Part shown: positions 45,607-51,791 of the stretch, one piece after another
How the letters are laid out: each line of letters opens with the position of its first letter
How positions within the stretch are numbered: the first letter of the stretch is position 1
Assembly: GCA_017552965.1 (NCBI GenBank)
Contig: JAFZNQ010000115.1
Span: forward strand, 1-64,000
Direction of reading: 5' to 3'
DNA length: 64,000 bases
Source: Abditibacteriota bacterium
Lineage (GTDB): Bacteria > Armatimonadota > UBA5829
Made by a program: the position numbers and the translations under genes
The notes under the pieces: model-generated
Seen by the model: only the letters and a program-made list of their open reading frames with translations
Databases searched by the model: none
What the model was told of the DNA's origin: nothing

Positions 45607-45860
45607 AGGTTGGCTTCCAGAAAGGCCCTGAGGGCGTCCGCCGCCTGCTGCTCGTCTCCGCCTTCGGCAGATACATGCACCGTGTCGCCGCACTTGATGC
45701 CCAGGCCCATAAGGGCTATGAGCCGGGGGCCGGTGACCGTCTTGTCCTTGCAGGACACGCTGATCTCCGAAGCAAAGCGCTTCATTTCTTTGACAAACAG
45801 GCCCGCGGGTCTGGCGTGGAACCCCAGGGGGTCCTTGATGGTATATTCAAACTCTGTCAT
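45603..45860 (-). CDS. ptsH: PTS phosphocarrier protein HPr
   Basis: 85 residues. DPLGFHARPAG puts the phosphorylated His at residue 15, the canonical position. ISVSCKDKTVTGPRLIALMGLGIKCGDTV contains the regulatory serine region (Ser-46 position), though the residue here reads as Arg/Leu after TGP, so HPr kinase control is doubtful. Start and stop overlap the neighbouring IIA and EI genes by 1 and 4 bp. Confidence 0.95.
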   Translation of the reverse strand: MTEFEYTIKDPLGFHARPAGLFVKEMKRFASEISVSCKDKTVTGPRLIALMGLGIKCGDTVHVSAEGGDEQQAADALRAFLEANL

Positions 45861-46336
45861 TACTTTTCCTTGTTTATCTCTATTATGCATTCCGGATCCC
45901 GGGAAAAGCGTATCTCTCCCAGATCGTCCGGATTGGTGACTGCCAGTATTATCACGGGGTCCAGACCCGCGGCGCGCACGGCGGCTATATCCATACGCAT
46001 CACCGGATCCCCTGCCCTGACAACACTGTCCTTTTCGGCCAGCAGGGTGAAGCACTCCCCCTTGAGGGCCACGGTGTCTATGCCCAGATGGACCAGCAAC
46101 TCGGCCCCCTCGGACTCGATGCAAAATGCGTGGAGAGTGTCGGCCACGTCTATGATCTTGCCGGATACGGGAGCGCACACCTCCCCCTCCTGGGGCTGGA
46201 TGCCGCAGCAGGGTCCCAGTATCCCCTGGGAAAACACCTGATCCGGTATCTGTTCCATGGGCATGTAGGTCCCTCTGCAGGGGGCCTGGACCCTGACGAC
46301 ATTCTTTTTGCCTGTCAGCCTGGAAAAAAAGTTCAT
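45860..46336 (-). CDS. PTS glucose-type IIA component
   Basis: 158 residues, EIIA-Glc family. CAPVSGKIIDV, then LHAFCIESEGAELLVHLGIDTVALKG places the two active-site histidines at residues 69 and 83; His83 is the expected phosphorylation site. It receives phosphate from HPr and passes it to the IICB protein encoded just upstream. ATG 46336 is 1 bp after the IICB stop. Confidence 0.92.
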   Translation of the reverse strand: MNFFSRLTGKKNVVRVQAPCRGTYMPMEQIPDQVFSQGILGPCCGIQPQEGEVCAPVSGKIIDVADTLHAFCIESEGAELLVHLGIDTVALKGECFTLLAEKDSVVRAGDPVMRMDIAAVRAAGLDPVIILAVTNPDDLGEIRFSRDPECIIEINKEK

Positions 46337-46337
46337 A

Positions 46338-47807
46338 TCAGATCCCTGCCTTTTCCTTGAAGGCCTCCGCAACGAACTGCACGTTGGGGCCAATGACTAT
46401 CTGTACCGTGTTGCCGCCGGACTTCACGGAGCCGGGAGCTCCCGCAGCCTTGACGGCCTTTTCGTCAAAGAGGCTCAGGTCCCTGAGCTCCAGTCTCAGT
46501 CTGGTGAAGCAGCAGTCGGCAGCGGCCACGTTGCCGGCGCCTCCCACCGCAGCGAGCAGAGCCTCTGCCAGAGCCTCGTCCTTGCCGGCATTCTTGGTCT
46601 TGGCGGGAGCGGCCTCCTCGTCCTCGTCCTCTCTGCCGGGAGTCCTGAGGTCAAACCGGAGGATGGCAAAGCGGAACACCAGATAAAATATCACAAAGGC
46701 GGCCAGGCCCAGAGGCAATATCATCCAGGTCTTGGCGGCGGCGGGCAGCGACGCGGAAAAGATCAGGTCCGTGAGACCCGCCGAAAAGCTGAAGCCGGCC
46801 CGGAAGCCAAGGAGCACGGTGGCCCAGGTAAACACCCCGTAGAGCAGAGCGTATATGAGGTAGAGGCCGGGAGCCAGGAACATAAAGGCAAATTCAAAGG
46901 GCTCCGTGACGCCGCACACGAAGGCGCAGAGGGCGGAGGAAAACAGTATACCCATGGCGGCCGCCTTTTTGCGGGCGCACTGATATATGGCCAGAGCCGC
47001 GCCGGGGATACCGAACATCATGCAGGGGAAAAAGCCCGACATATACATACCCAGAGACCAGCCCACGTCTTCGGAGGTCTTGCCCGCCCAGAAGTTGGAC
47101 AGGTCGCCCAGACCTATGGTGTCAAACCAGAACACGTTGTTGAGAGCGTGGTGCATGCCGATGGGGATGAGCAGCCGGTTGAAAAAGGCGTAGAGGCCTG
47201 CGCCCACGGCGCCGAGACCTGCGATAAACTCGCCAAAGTTGATGAGCCCCTTGAAGCACACGGGCCAGAGGAAGGCCAGCGCGCAGGCTATGACGATGGA
47301 TATGAGGCCGGCGATAATGGCCACGCAGCGCTTGCCGCTGAAAAACGACAGCCAGTCAGGCAGCTTGGTCCCCTTGAATTTGTTGTAGCAGCCCGAGCCG
47401 ATGATTCCGGAGAGGATGCCTATGAAGGGGTTGGATATCTTGCCGAAGGCCAGCAGCATATTCGGGTCGTCGTTGACGTAGGGCAGGACCTTGACGATGT
47501 AATCCTTGTCCAGCAGGTTGGTGATGATGAGCCAGCTCACCAGAGCAGCCAGACCGCCGACTCCGTCGTTGTCCTTGCTCATGCCCACGCCCACGCCTAT
47601 GACGAACAGCCAGGGCAGGTTGTCGATGAGGGCGCCTCCCGCCTTGACGAGAAAGTTGCCTATATAGGCCGCCGCGCCTGCGATCTCACCGCCCTGCATG
47701 GTGGCGGGGCACAGGGCGTAGCCTATGCCCATGAGGATCCCGCAGAGGGGCAGGACAGCCACGGGCAGCATAAGGGATTTGCCCAATCTTTGCAAATACT
47801 TCATCAT
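46338..47807 (-). CDS. PTS IICB permease, N-acetylglucosamine (NagE) type
   Basis: 489 residues. The IIC domain (to ~380) has about ten membrane segments, with IPIGMHHALNNVFWFD and GVTEPFEFAFMFLAPGLY, which fit the N-acetylglucosamine and related glucose-family permeases. An acidic linker leads to a IIB domain with AADCCFTRLRLELRD near residue 430, whose Cys before FTRLR is phosphorylated. GlcNAc is the best guess, but glucose or maltose cannot be excluded. Two ATG codons are adjacent (47807, 47804), with GGGAG upstream. First gene of the complete PTS operon. Confidence 0.85.
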   Translation of the reverse strand: MMKYLQRLGKSLMLPVAVLPLCGILMGIGYALCPATMQGGEIAGAAAYIGNFLVKAGGALIDNLPWLFVIGVGVGMSKDNDGVGGLAALVSWLIITNLLDKDYIVKVLPYVNDDPNMLLAFGKISNPFIGILSGIIGSGCYNKFKGTKLPDWLSFFSGKRCVAIIAGLISIVIACALAFLWPVCFKGLINFGEFIAGLGAVGAGLYAFFNRLLIPIGMHHALNNVFWFDTIGLGDLSNFWAGKTSEDVGWSLGMYMSGFFPCMMFGIPGAALAIYQCARKKAAAMGILFSSALCAFVCGVTEPFEFAFMFLAPGLYLIYALLYGVFTWATVLLGFRAGFSFSAGLTDLIFSASLPAAAKTWMILPLGLAAFVIFYLVFRFAILRFDLRTPGREDEDEEAAPAKTKNAGKDEALAEALLAAVGGAGNVAAADCCFTRLRLELRDLSLFDEKAVKAAGAPGSVKSGGNTVQIVIGPNVQFVAEAFKEKAGI

Positions 47808-47826
47808 GATGATCAGTCTCCCAGTA

Positions 47827-47853
47827 GGCCGGCAGGATGCTCGTTTGCCGGCA
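47827..47853 (-). promoter_or_regulatory. Inverted repeat in the nagE leader
   Basis: Two copies of GCCGGC about 19 bp apart in the 5' untranslated region can pair to form a hairpin, or serve as an operator. Seen in sequence; the role is inferred only. Confidence 0.25.
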
Positions 47854-47870
47854 TGATTGCATACTTTTAT

Positions 47871-47900
47871 ATTATATCACAAAAATTCGTCCTCCCTCAA
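47871..47900 (-). promoter_or_regulatory. Promoter of the PTS operon
   Basis: Minus strand: TTGAGG, an 18-bp spacer, TATAAT preceded by TGTGA. The -35 element lies at the junction with the prophage remnant. Confidence 0.65.
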
Positions 47901-48172
47901 CATCTGCGGAAAATCACGAAAAACATGGCATACGCCCGGCCCGGAAGGGCCCCGACAGCATCCGCGCCGGCATAGATTTTCTGCAGGATTACGAAATCAT
48001 CGTGCATCCCCGCTGCGTGAACTTTCTGACCGAGATCAACGCGTATATGTGGGACACGGACAAATACGACAACAGGCTGAACAGGCCGCAGGATTACATG
48101 AACCACCTGATGGACGCCATGCGCTATGCGGTGGAGGACATCGCAAAGGGAGACATCTTTTCGTTTAACTGA
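47885..48172 (+). pseudogene. Phage terminase large subunit, C-terminal fragment
   Basis: About 95 codons. RPARKGPDSIRAGIDFLQ, VHPRCVNFLTEINAYMW and DYMNHLMDAMRYAVEDI match the end of the RNase H-like nuclease domain of PBSX-type large terminase subunits, including the final Asp in the NHxxDAxRY block. The N-terminal ATPase and most of the nuclease are missing: similarity begins near 47895, at the border with the nagE promoter. The stop overlaps the start of the minor head gene (TGATG). A start codon at 47837 exists, but its first ~15 residues are not phage-like. Confidence 0.8.
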
Positions 48173-48876
48173 TGGCTAAGAAGAAGGAGTTCCGGGGGAA
48201 GCTGGAGGAGACCACCAGGCGCTTCAAGCGCCGGGCCCAGCGGCAGGACGCCGCGGTGCTGGCCGTTGTTCTCCGGGAGTGGAACCGTCTGCTGGCCAAG
48301 CTGCTGGTGAAGGCCGGGAAGCTGAAGGAAGCCGGGGCCTCCGAAGCTGCGGCAGCCCGGGCCGAGACCCTGGCAAAGGAAGCCGGGGAGCAGGTGGAGG
48401 CGCTGAACAAGAAGCTCTGCCCTGTCATTGAGAAAGGGCAGGAAGCCGCCATAGAGACAGGCATCGAGCAGGCTGAGACCGTCCTTGCCGAAGCCGGCGC
48501 GCCGGCAAGCTCCATGGTCCGCGTGAACAAGGAAGCCTTCGAGACCATGATCGGCATGACTCAGGACGGCTCTCCCCTCCGGGATGTCCTGGACAAGGGC
48601 GCCGGCTACAGCATCAAGGAAGCCGTCATGAACGTCCTGAAGGACGGCATCGCCCAGGGCAAGAACCCGGAGGAGATCGCCCGGGAGATGGTGCGCCTGG
48701 GCTATACCAGCCGGAAGCACGCGCTGCTGGTGGCTCGCACCGAGGTGATGCGCGCTTACCGGATCTCCACCAAGGAGACCTATGAGGCAAACGGTGTGGA
48801 GAAGGCCATCTGGTGCGCTTCGGAGAGCTCTGCCACCTGCGCCGCCTGCTGGTGCATGGACGGCCGGGCCTTTTAA
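48172..48876 (+). CDS. MuF/SPP1-gp7 type minor head protein, N-terminal piece
   Basis: 234 codons before a TAA. The first half is Ala/Lys/Glu-rich helix. AREMVRLGYTSRKHALLVARTEVMRAYRISTKETYEANGVEKAIWCAS, followed by CAACWCMDGRAF, is the phage Mu F-like head morphogenesis core with its first CxxC. The usual C-terminal HPN-RC motif does not follow directly, because a repeat element begins at the stop codon. The frame resumes at 48974 and again at 49116. In intact phages a portal gene usually precedes this gene; here the terminase fragment is directly upstream. Confidence 0.85.
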   Translation: MAKKKEFRGKLEETTRRFKRRAQRQDAAVLAVVLREWNRLLAKLLVKAGKLKEAGASEAAAARAETLAKEAGEQVEALNKKLCPVIEKGQEAAIETGIEQAETVLAEAGAPASSMVRVNKEAFETMIGMTQDGSPLRDVLDKGAGYSIKEAVMNVLKDGIAQGKNPEEIAREMVRLGYTSRKHALLVARTEVMRAYRISTKETYEANGVEKAIWCASESSATCAACWCMDGRAF

Positions 48877-48973
48877 CCCCAGCGAAACTTTTTTCGCTGG
48901 GGACCCCGAAGAGTGCCGGGCGGGAGTATCCGGGGCCCCCGCCGGAAAATTTCACATTTTCCGGTGGGGTTAA
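48874..48973 (+). mobile_element. Three-hairpin repeat element, copy A, inside the MuF gene
   Basis: 100 bp with ends TAACCCC and GGGGTTAA; a T before it completes TTAACCCC. Three hairpins follow one another: CCCCAGCGAAA / TTTCGCTGGGG (11 bp), ACCCCG / CGGGGC with a ~22-nt loop, and CCCCGCCGGAAAAT / ATTTTCCGGTGGGG (14 bp, one G-T pair). It starts with an in-frame TAA. Taking out 100 bp joins GRAF to SDHPNGRCTMIPVT in one frame. It is about 80% identical to copy B apart from the middle loop. No protein is encoded. Confidence 0.75.
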
Positions 48974-49015
48974 AGCGATCACCCCAACGGCCGCTGCACC
49001 ATGATCCCGGTCACC
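48974..49015 (+). pseudogene. MuF gene fragment between the two repeat copies
   Basis: 14 codons reading SDHPNGRCTMIPVT. HPNGRCTMIP is the conserved C-terminal zinc-finger-like end of MuF minor head proteins. It is in neither of the flanking open frames because a 100-bp element lies on each side. Confidence 0.75.
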
Positions 49016-49115
49016 CTAACCCCACGAAAACTTTTTTTCGCGGGGACCCCGTAATCTATCATCCGGGCATATCGGGGTCCCCGCCGGAAAATTTCACATT
49101 TTCCGGCGGGGTTAA
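49016..49115 (+). mobile_element. Three-hairpin repeat element, copy B, inside the MuF gene
   Basis: 100 bp from CTAACCCC to GGGGTTAA. The first hairpin has one mismatch, the second (GGACCCCG / CGGGGTCC) is perfect, and the third (CCCCGCCGGAAAAT / ATTTTCCGGCGGGG) is a perfect 14-bp stem with loop TTCAC. Removing 100 bp rejoins IPVT to GSEERFKERL in frame. Compared with copy A, the stem changes are largely pairing-preserving, while the central loop is different. Confidence 0.75.
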
Positions 49116-50069
49116 GGCAGCGAGGAGCGGTTCAAAGAGAGGCTGTCCGAGGAGGAGCAGAAGCGGGTCCTGGGACCGAAGCGCTACGAGCTGTGGAAGG
49201 AAGACAAGCTGAAGTGGGAGGACATCCCGGCGGTGAAGCCCAATGACACCTACGGCCCGACGCTGGGGATATCCCCGCTGAAGGACGGGAAAGCGCCTGC
49301 ACCCGCGAAAGCAAACAACACTGTTTGGGCAAATAACCCGGAAAAAGACAATGAACAAATGTCGGCGAGGGATGATGAGCAGATAAAAGAGGCAAGGAAA
49401 GGCAAAACTTCTTCCGTTACGAAATATTATGCAGAAGAACTAAAAAGCGGCGTTCATACGCTGGATGACCAGCGGGAACACTCTTTGTTTGTCGAGAGTC
49501 TAATAAAAGGTCTTGCTCTTACTAAAATATATATAAAAGCAGAGAACGCCGATAAAATCGACGACATCAAGATACCAAAAGAAGAAATGCCTGAAGGATG
49601 GGACGACAGCACAAAAACGAAAGTGTGGGCGCATTTCAAAGATCTTGTTAAAGAATCAGAAGCCTTTAACAACTCAAATGAAGTCGCATTTACCCTGAAC
49701 AAAAATGCTGATTTTCACGAATCGTTTTATGGTGATGAGAATTCTGTTACCATTTGCACCTCTGAGTCGACAATTTATGTGTTGCACAATCACCCTAACG
49801 GTTCATCGTTTTCTCCGGATGATTTTAGAGTGTTTACTGAATCTAATAGCGTTAAAAATTTTTCCTTGATAACGAACACTTGTAGAAGGATAGAAATTCT
49901 TACCAAGCTTGATGGGTTTGATGAAAGCTTGTTTAAGAGTATTGTAAATAACGCAGAGTTTACACGGCCGGAAAACGCTATTAGTTATATCAAGCAAAAG
50001 CTATTAGAAGAACCTGTTGGGGTAAAGTGGAGTGTCTATTATGAACAAGAAAACGATAACCATAAATGA
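49116..50069 (+). CDS. MuF minor head protein, C-terminal piece with JAB/MPN-like domain
   Basis: 317 codons in frame; a GTG at 49233 could start a shorter product of 278 residues. GSEERFKERLSEEEQKRVLG and RYELWKEDKLKWEDI are the usual MuF tail. From about 49310 the DNA becomes AT-rich and encodes a different domain: KTSSVTKYYAEELKSGVH, then YVLHNHPNGSSFSPDDF, a JAB-like HxHP...SxxD motif one residue shorter than RadC's. Such C-terminal exchangeable domains are known in MuF polymorphic toxins. The small next gene overlaps its end by 29 bp. Without the upstream elements it would be one 565-residue protein. Confidence 0.7.
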   Translation, partial: GSEERFKERLSEEEQKRVLGPKRYELWKEDKLKWEDIPAVKPNDTYGPTLGISPLKDGKAPAPAKANNTVWANNPEKDNEQMSARDDEQIKEARKGKTSSVTKYYAEELKSGVHTLDDQREHSLFVESLIKGLALTKIYIKAENADKIDDIKIPKEEMPEGWDDSTKTKVWAHFKDLVKESEAFNNSNEVAFTLNKNADFHESFYGDENSVTICTSESTIYVLHNHPNGSSFSPDDFRVFTESNSVKNFSLITNTCRRIEILTKLDGFDESLFKSIVNNAEFTRPENAISYIKQKLLEEPVGVKWSVYYEQENDNHK

Positions 50070-50238
50070 TGGATTTGAATACAACCGTAAACTACTTTTG
50101 AAAAAACGGGCGGAATATATTCATAGATTAGAAACCGACCCTGCTTTTGTGAAAGAAAAAAAAGAATCATCTGCATGGCCGGAAATATACGCTGTTATCA
50201 AAAAAGAAGGCATTAAGCTCGCCGGCGAAGATGACTGA
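50041..50238 (+). CDS. Small unknown protein overlapping the MuF-JAB gene (candidate immunity or partner)
   Basis: 65 residues. MNKKTITINDGFEYNRKLLL, then basic helical stretches and WPEIYAVIKKEGIKLAGEDD. No family recognised. The ATG at 50041 has GGAG 8 bp upstream; a GTG at 50032 is less likely. It is AT-rich like the preceding domain and overlaps its gene, as toxin-immunity pairs often do. This role is inference from position only. Confidence 0.6.
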   Translation: MNKKTITINDGFEYNRKLLLKKRAEYIHRLETDPAFVKEKKESSAWPEIYAVIKKEGIKLAGEDD

Positions 50239-50255
50239 CCAAAATACGGGACACA

Positions 50256-50287
50256 CCCCGCTCTCATTGTGAGGGCGGGGGTTTTTA
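50256..50287 (+). terminator. Terminator after the MuF-JAB unit
   Basis: Stem CCCCGCTCTCA / TGAGGGCGGGG with one mismatch, followed by five T. Confidence 0.8.
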
Positions 50288-50303
50288 TTGACAAGGAAAA
50301 AAT

Positions 50304-50873
50304 ATGGCAGTAATCAGAATCAAAGTTGACGGACACCTGGCGCAGTGCGTCTCGGTGGAGCCCATGGCCACCGGCAGCGCCGGGGTGGACTCGGTGATCA
50401 TAGACAGACTGGGCGGCGACTGGGACGGCTTCGGCCTTGCCGCTGCCTTCAAGACCGAGGGCGGGGTGTATTATTCCGTGGTAACAGACGGGTCCGCGCC
50501 CATACCGGCTGCCGCGCTGGCGTATAAGCGCTTCGGCATCGCTCTTTACGGCACCCGGGGCGCCGAAAGCTCGGAGCAGAGATACACCACCAACTTTGTC
50601 CCCGTGGCGATCCCCGAAGGGTCTGCCGGCGGCGGCGCTGTCCCTCCGGAGCCCTCCGAGAGATTGTACAGCCAGGTGGTAGCCATAGCAGAGCACGCCG
50701 AGAGCGTCGAAATGGGATGCAACAGGATCGCTGCGGAGAAAAAACAAAAGCCTATGGGCAGACGCCCGGAGATCATCTTCTGTCTTGCATTACAGACCTT
50801 ATCAACTGCCCGTGAAAATCTATTTCATAATAATCGTCTTCAAAATCATACAGGCATATCCGGTCTTCTTTGA
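50304..50873 (+). pseudogene. Phage tail-associated protein, 3'-truncated
   Basis: 189 codons. The first ~150 residues (VDGHLAQCVSVEPMATGSAG, GGDWDGFGLAAAFKTEGG, PAAALAYKRFGIALYGTRG, LYSQVVAIAEHAES) resemble a protein common next to tail-fibre or baseplate genes of Firmicutes prophages. From about 50755 the reading frame runs antisense through the next gene and loses any phage character, so the 3' end has been deleted. The ATG has AAGGA upstream. This is the right end of the remnant. Confidence 0.6.
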
Positions 50874-51351
50874 TCTCGAATTCTTTTTTACCGGTCACCG
50901 ACACAAAAATATCCCGTCCGCTAAAGCTCCAGACCTCTTCCAGCTCTTCATTCAGCATAAGGATGTCGAGCTCACCGTGGATCAGATATCCGCCATTTAC
51001 CGAAAAGATCCCGAACTTGCTTGCCTGATCTGCAAAAGCCATTGTCCGAAGGATACGCCCCGAAGCCACGTCGATCTGAGTGACCCCGCAGCACTGAAGA
51101 ATGGTCATGACATCACCCCGCAGCGCCGCGCAGTTTCTGTCATGGTCGAAATACTTATCTGCGACAAGAGCGACGGTGTATTCTCTGTCCTTAAGTCTGA
51201 TGCGGACGGACATGACTCTCCGGTCCGGATCCCTCGAAATACCGTGGGGATCGAGGACGATATCGTATATGCTGCTGAGATCCGCAACGGGACCGGATGC
51301 TTCTTCAACAGAGATCTCAGCAGAACAGAGTTCATTTTCGAGTCTTGTCAT
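50773..51351 (-). CDS. Protein of unknown function
   Basis: 192 residues, soluble. No family assigned. Beta-rich blocks such as FGIFSVNGGYLIHGELDILM, NEELEEVWSFSGRDIFVSV and DRICLYDFEDDYYEIDFHGQ suggest a WD- or propeller-like repeating beta structure. The ATG at 51351 has AGGAG 8 bp upstream. It separates the phage remnant from the tRNA genes. It could be a phage-carried accessory gene or a chromosomal one; composition does not decide. Confidence 0.6.
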   Translation of the reverse strand: MTRLENELCSAEISVEEASGPVADLSSIYDIVLDPHGISRDPDRRVMSVRIRLKDREYTVALVADKYFDHDRNCAALRGDVMTILQCCGVTQIDVASGRILRTMAFADQASKFGIFSVNGGYLIHGELDILMLNEELEEVWSFSGRDIFVSVTGKKEFEIKEDRICLYDFEDDYYEIDFHGQLIRSVMQDRR

Positions 51352-51417
51352 AGCATAAGCTCCTGGGACAGTTGACAATAGCTCCTGGAGATCGAGTCGA
51401 TGATTAGTCCCGGAGAC

Positions 51418-51454
51418 AAAAAAAGCCTCTGCTGTCCCACAGGACAAGAGAGGC
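51418..51454 (-). terminator. Terminator of the tRNA-Val transcript
   Basis: Minus strand: GCCTCT...AGAGGC with inner GTCC/GGAC pairing, followed by seven T, just after the CCA end of the second tRNA. Confidence 0.8.
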
Positions 51455-51457
51455 GTC

Positions 51458-51532
51458 TGGTGGGCTGTACTGGATTTGAACCAGTGACCTCTTCCGTGTG
51501 AAGGAAGCGCGCTCCCGCTGCGCTAACAGCCC
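51458..51532 (-). tRNA. tRNA-Val (CAC)
   Basis: Cloverleaf on the minus strand: acceptor GGGCTGT / ACAGCCC, D arm GCGC-AGCGGGA-GCGC, anticodon stem CTTCC / GGAAG around loop TTCACAC giving anticodon CAC, T arm ACTGG-TTCAAAT-CCAGT, discriminator A and an encoded CCA. It is 9 bp after the tRNA-Val (GAC) and probably in the same transcript. Confidence 0.95.
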
Positions 51533-51541
51533 GTGCTTGGG

Positions 51542-51616
51542 TGGTGGGTTGTACTGGATTTGAACCAGTGACCTCTTCCGTGTCAAGGAAGCGCGCTCCC
51601 CCTGCGCCAACAACCC
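51542..51616 (-). tRNA. tRNA-Val (GAC)
   Basis: Minus strand: acceptor GGGTTGT / ACAACCC, anticodon stem CTTCC / GGAAG around loop TTGACAC giving GAC, T arm identical to the other tRNA-Val, and encoded CCA. The two genes differ at only a handful of bases, including one compensated acceptor-stem pair and the anticodon. Confidence 0.95.
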
Positions 51617-51630
51617 GCGGTGTCAAGTCT

Positions 51631-51659
51631 ATTATACCACATTATCGCCGCTTTGTAAA
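51631..51659 (-). promoter_or_regulatory. Promoter of the tRNA-Val pair
   Basis: Minus strand: TTTACA, a 17-bp spacer, TATAAT, about 15 bp before the first tRNA. Confidence 0.75.
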
Positions 51660-51663
51660 GAAG

Positions 51664-51688
51664 CGGGGAGGTTATTCCCCGTTTTTTT
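51664..51688 (+). terminator. Terminator-like hairpin upstream of cstA
   Basis: CGGGGA / TCCCCG stem followed by seven T on the plus strand. No plus-strand gene precedes it nearby, so it may block antisense transcription through the tRNAs. Confidence 0.4.
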
Positions 51689-51745
51689 CTCAAAAGCTCC
51701 GGGAGGGCTCCCCGCCGGGGCCCTGTGAATCCCGTGAAAAAGTGG

Positions 51746-51751
51746 TATAAT
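51746..51751 (+). promoter_or_regulatory. -10 element of cstA
   Basis: TATAAT 40 bp before the cstA start. No good -35 hexamer is seen. Confidence 0.5.
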
Positions 51752-51791
51752 ATAGTATGGTATTATTATTCATGCGAAAGGACTACAGTAT

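Noticed and set aside
48874-48973. Ordinary intergenic terminator after a complete minor head gene
   Set aside because: The protein would end before the conserved HPNGRC motif, which is found in frame on the far side of the element. The gene therefore continues.
48877-49115. CRISPR array or tandem repeat array
   Set aside because: There are only two copies, 100 bp long, each made of three different hairpins, and the sequence between them is phage coding sequence rather than a spacer.
51542-51616. tRNA-Val as the prophage attachment site
   Set aside because: No copy of the tRNA 3' end is found at the other border near 47.88 kb, no integrase gene is present, and an unrelated gene lies between.
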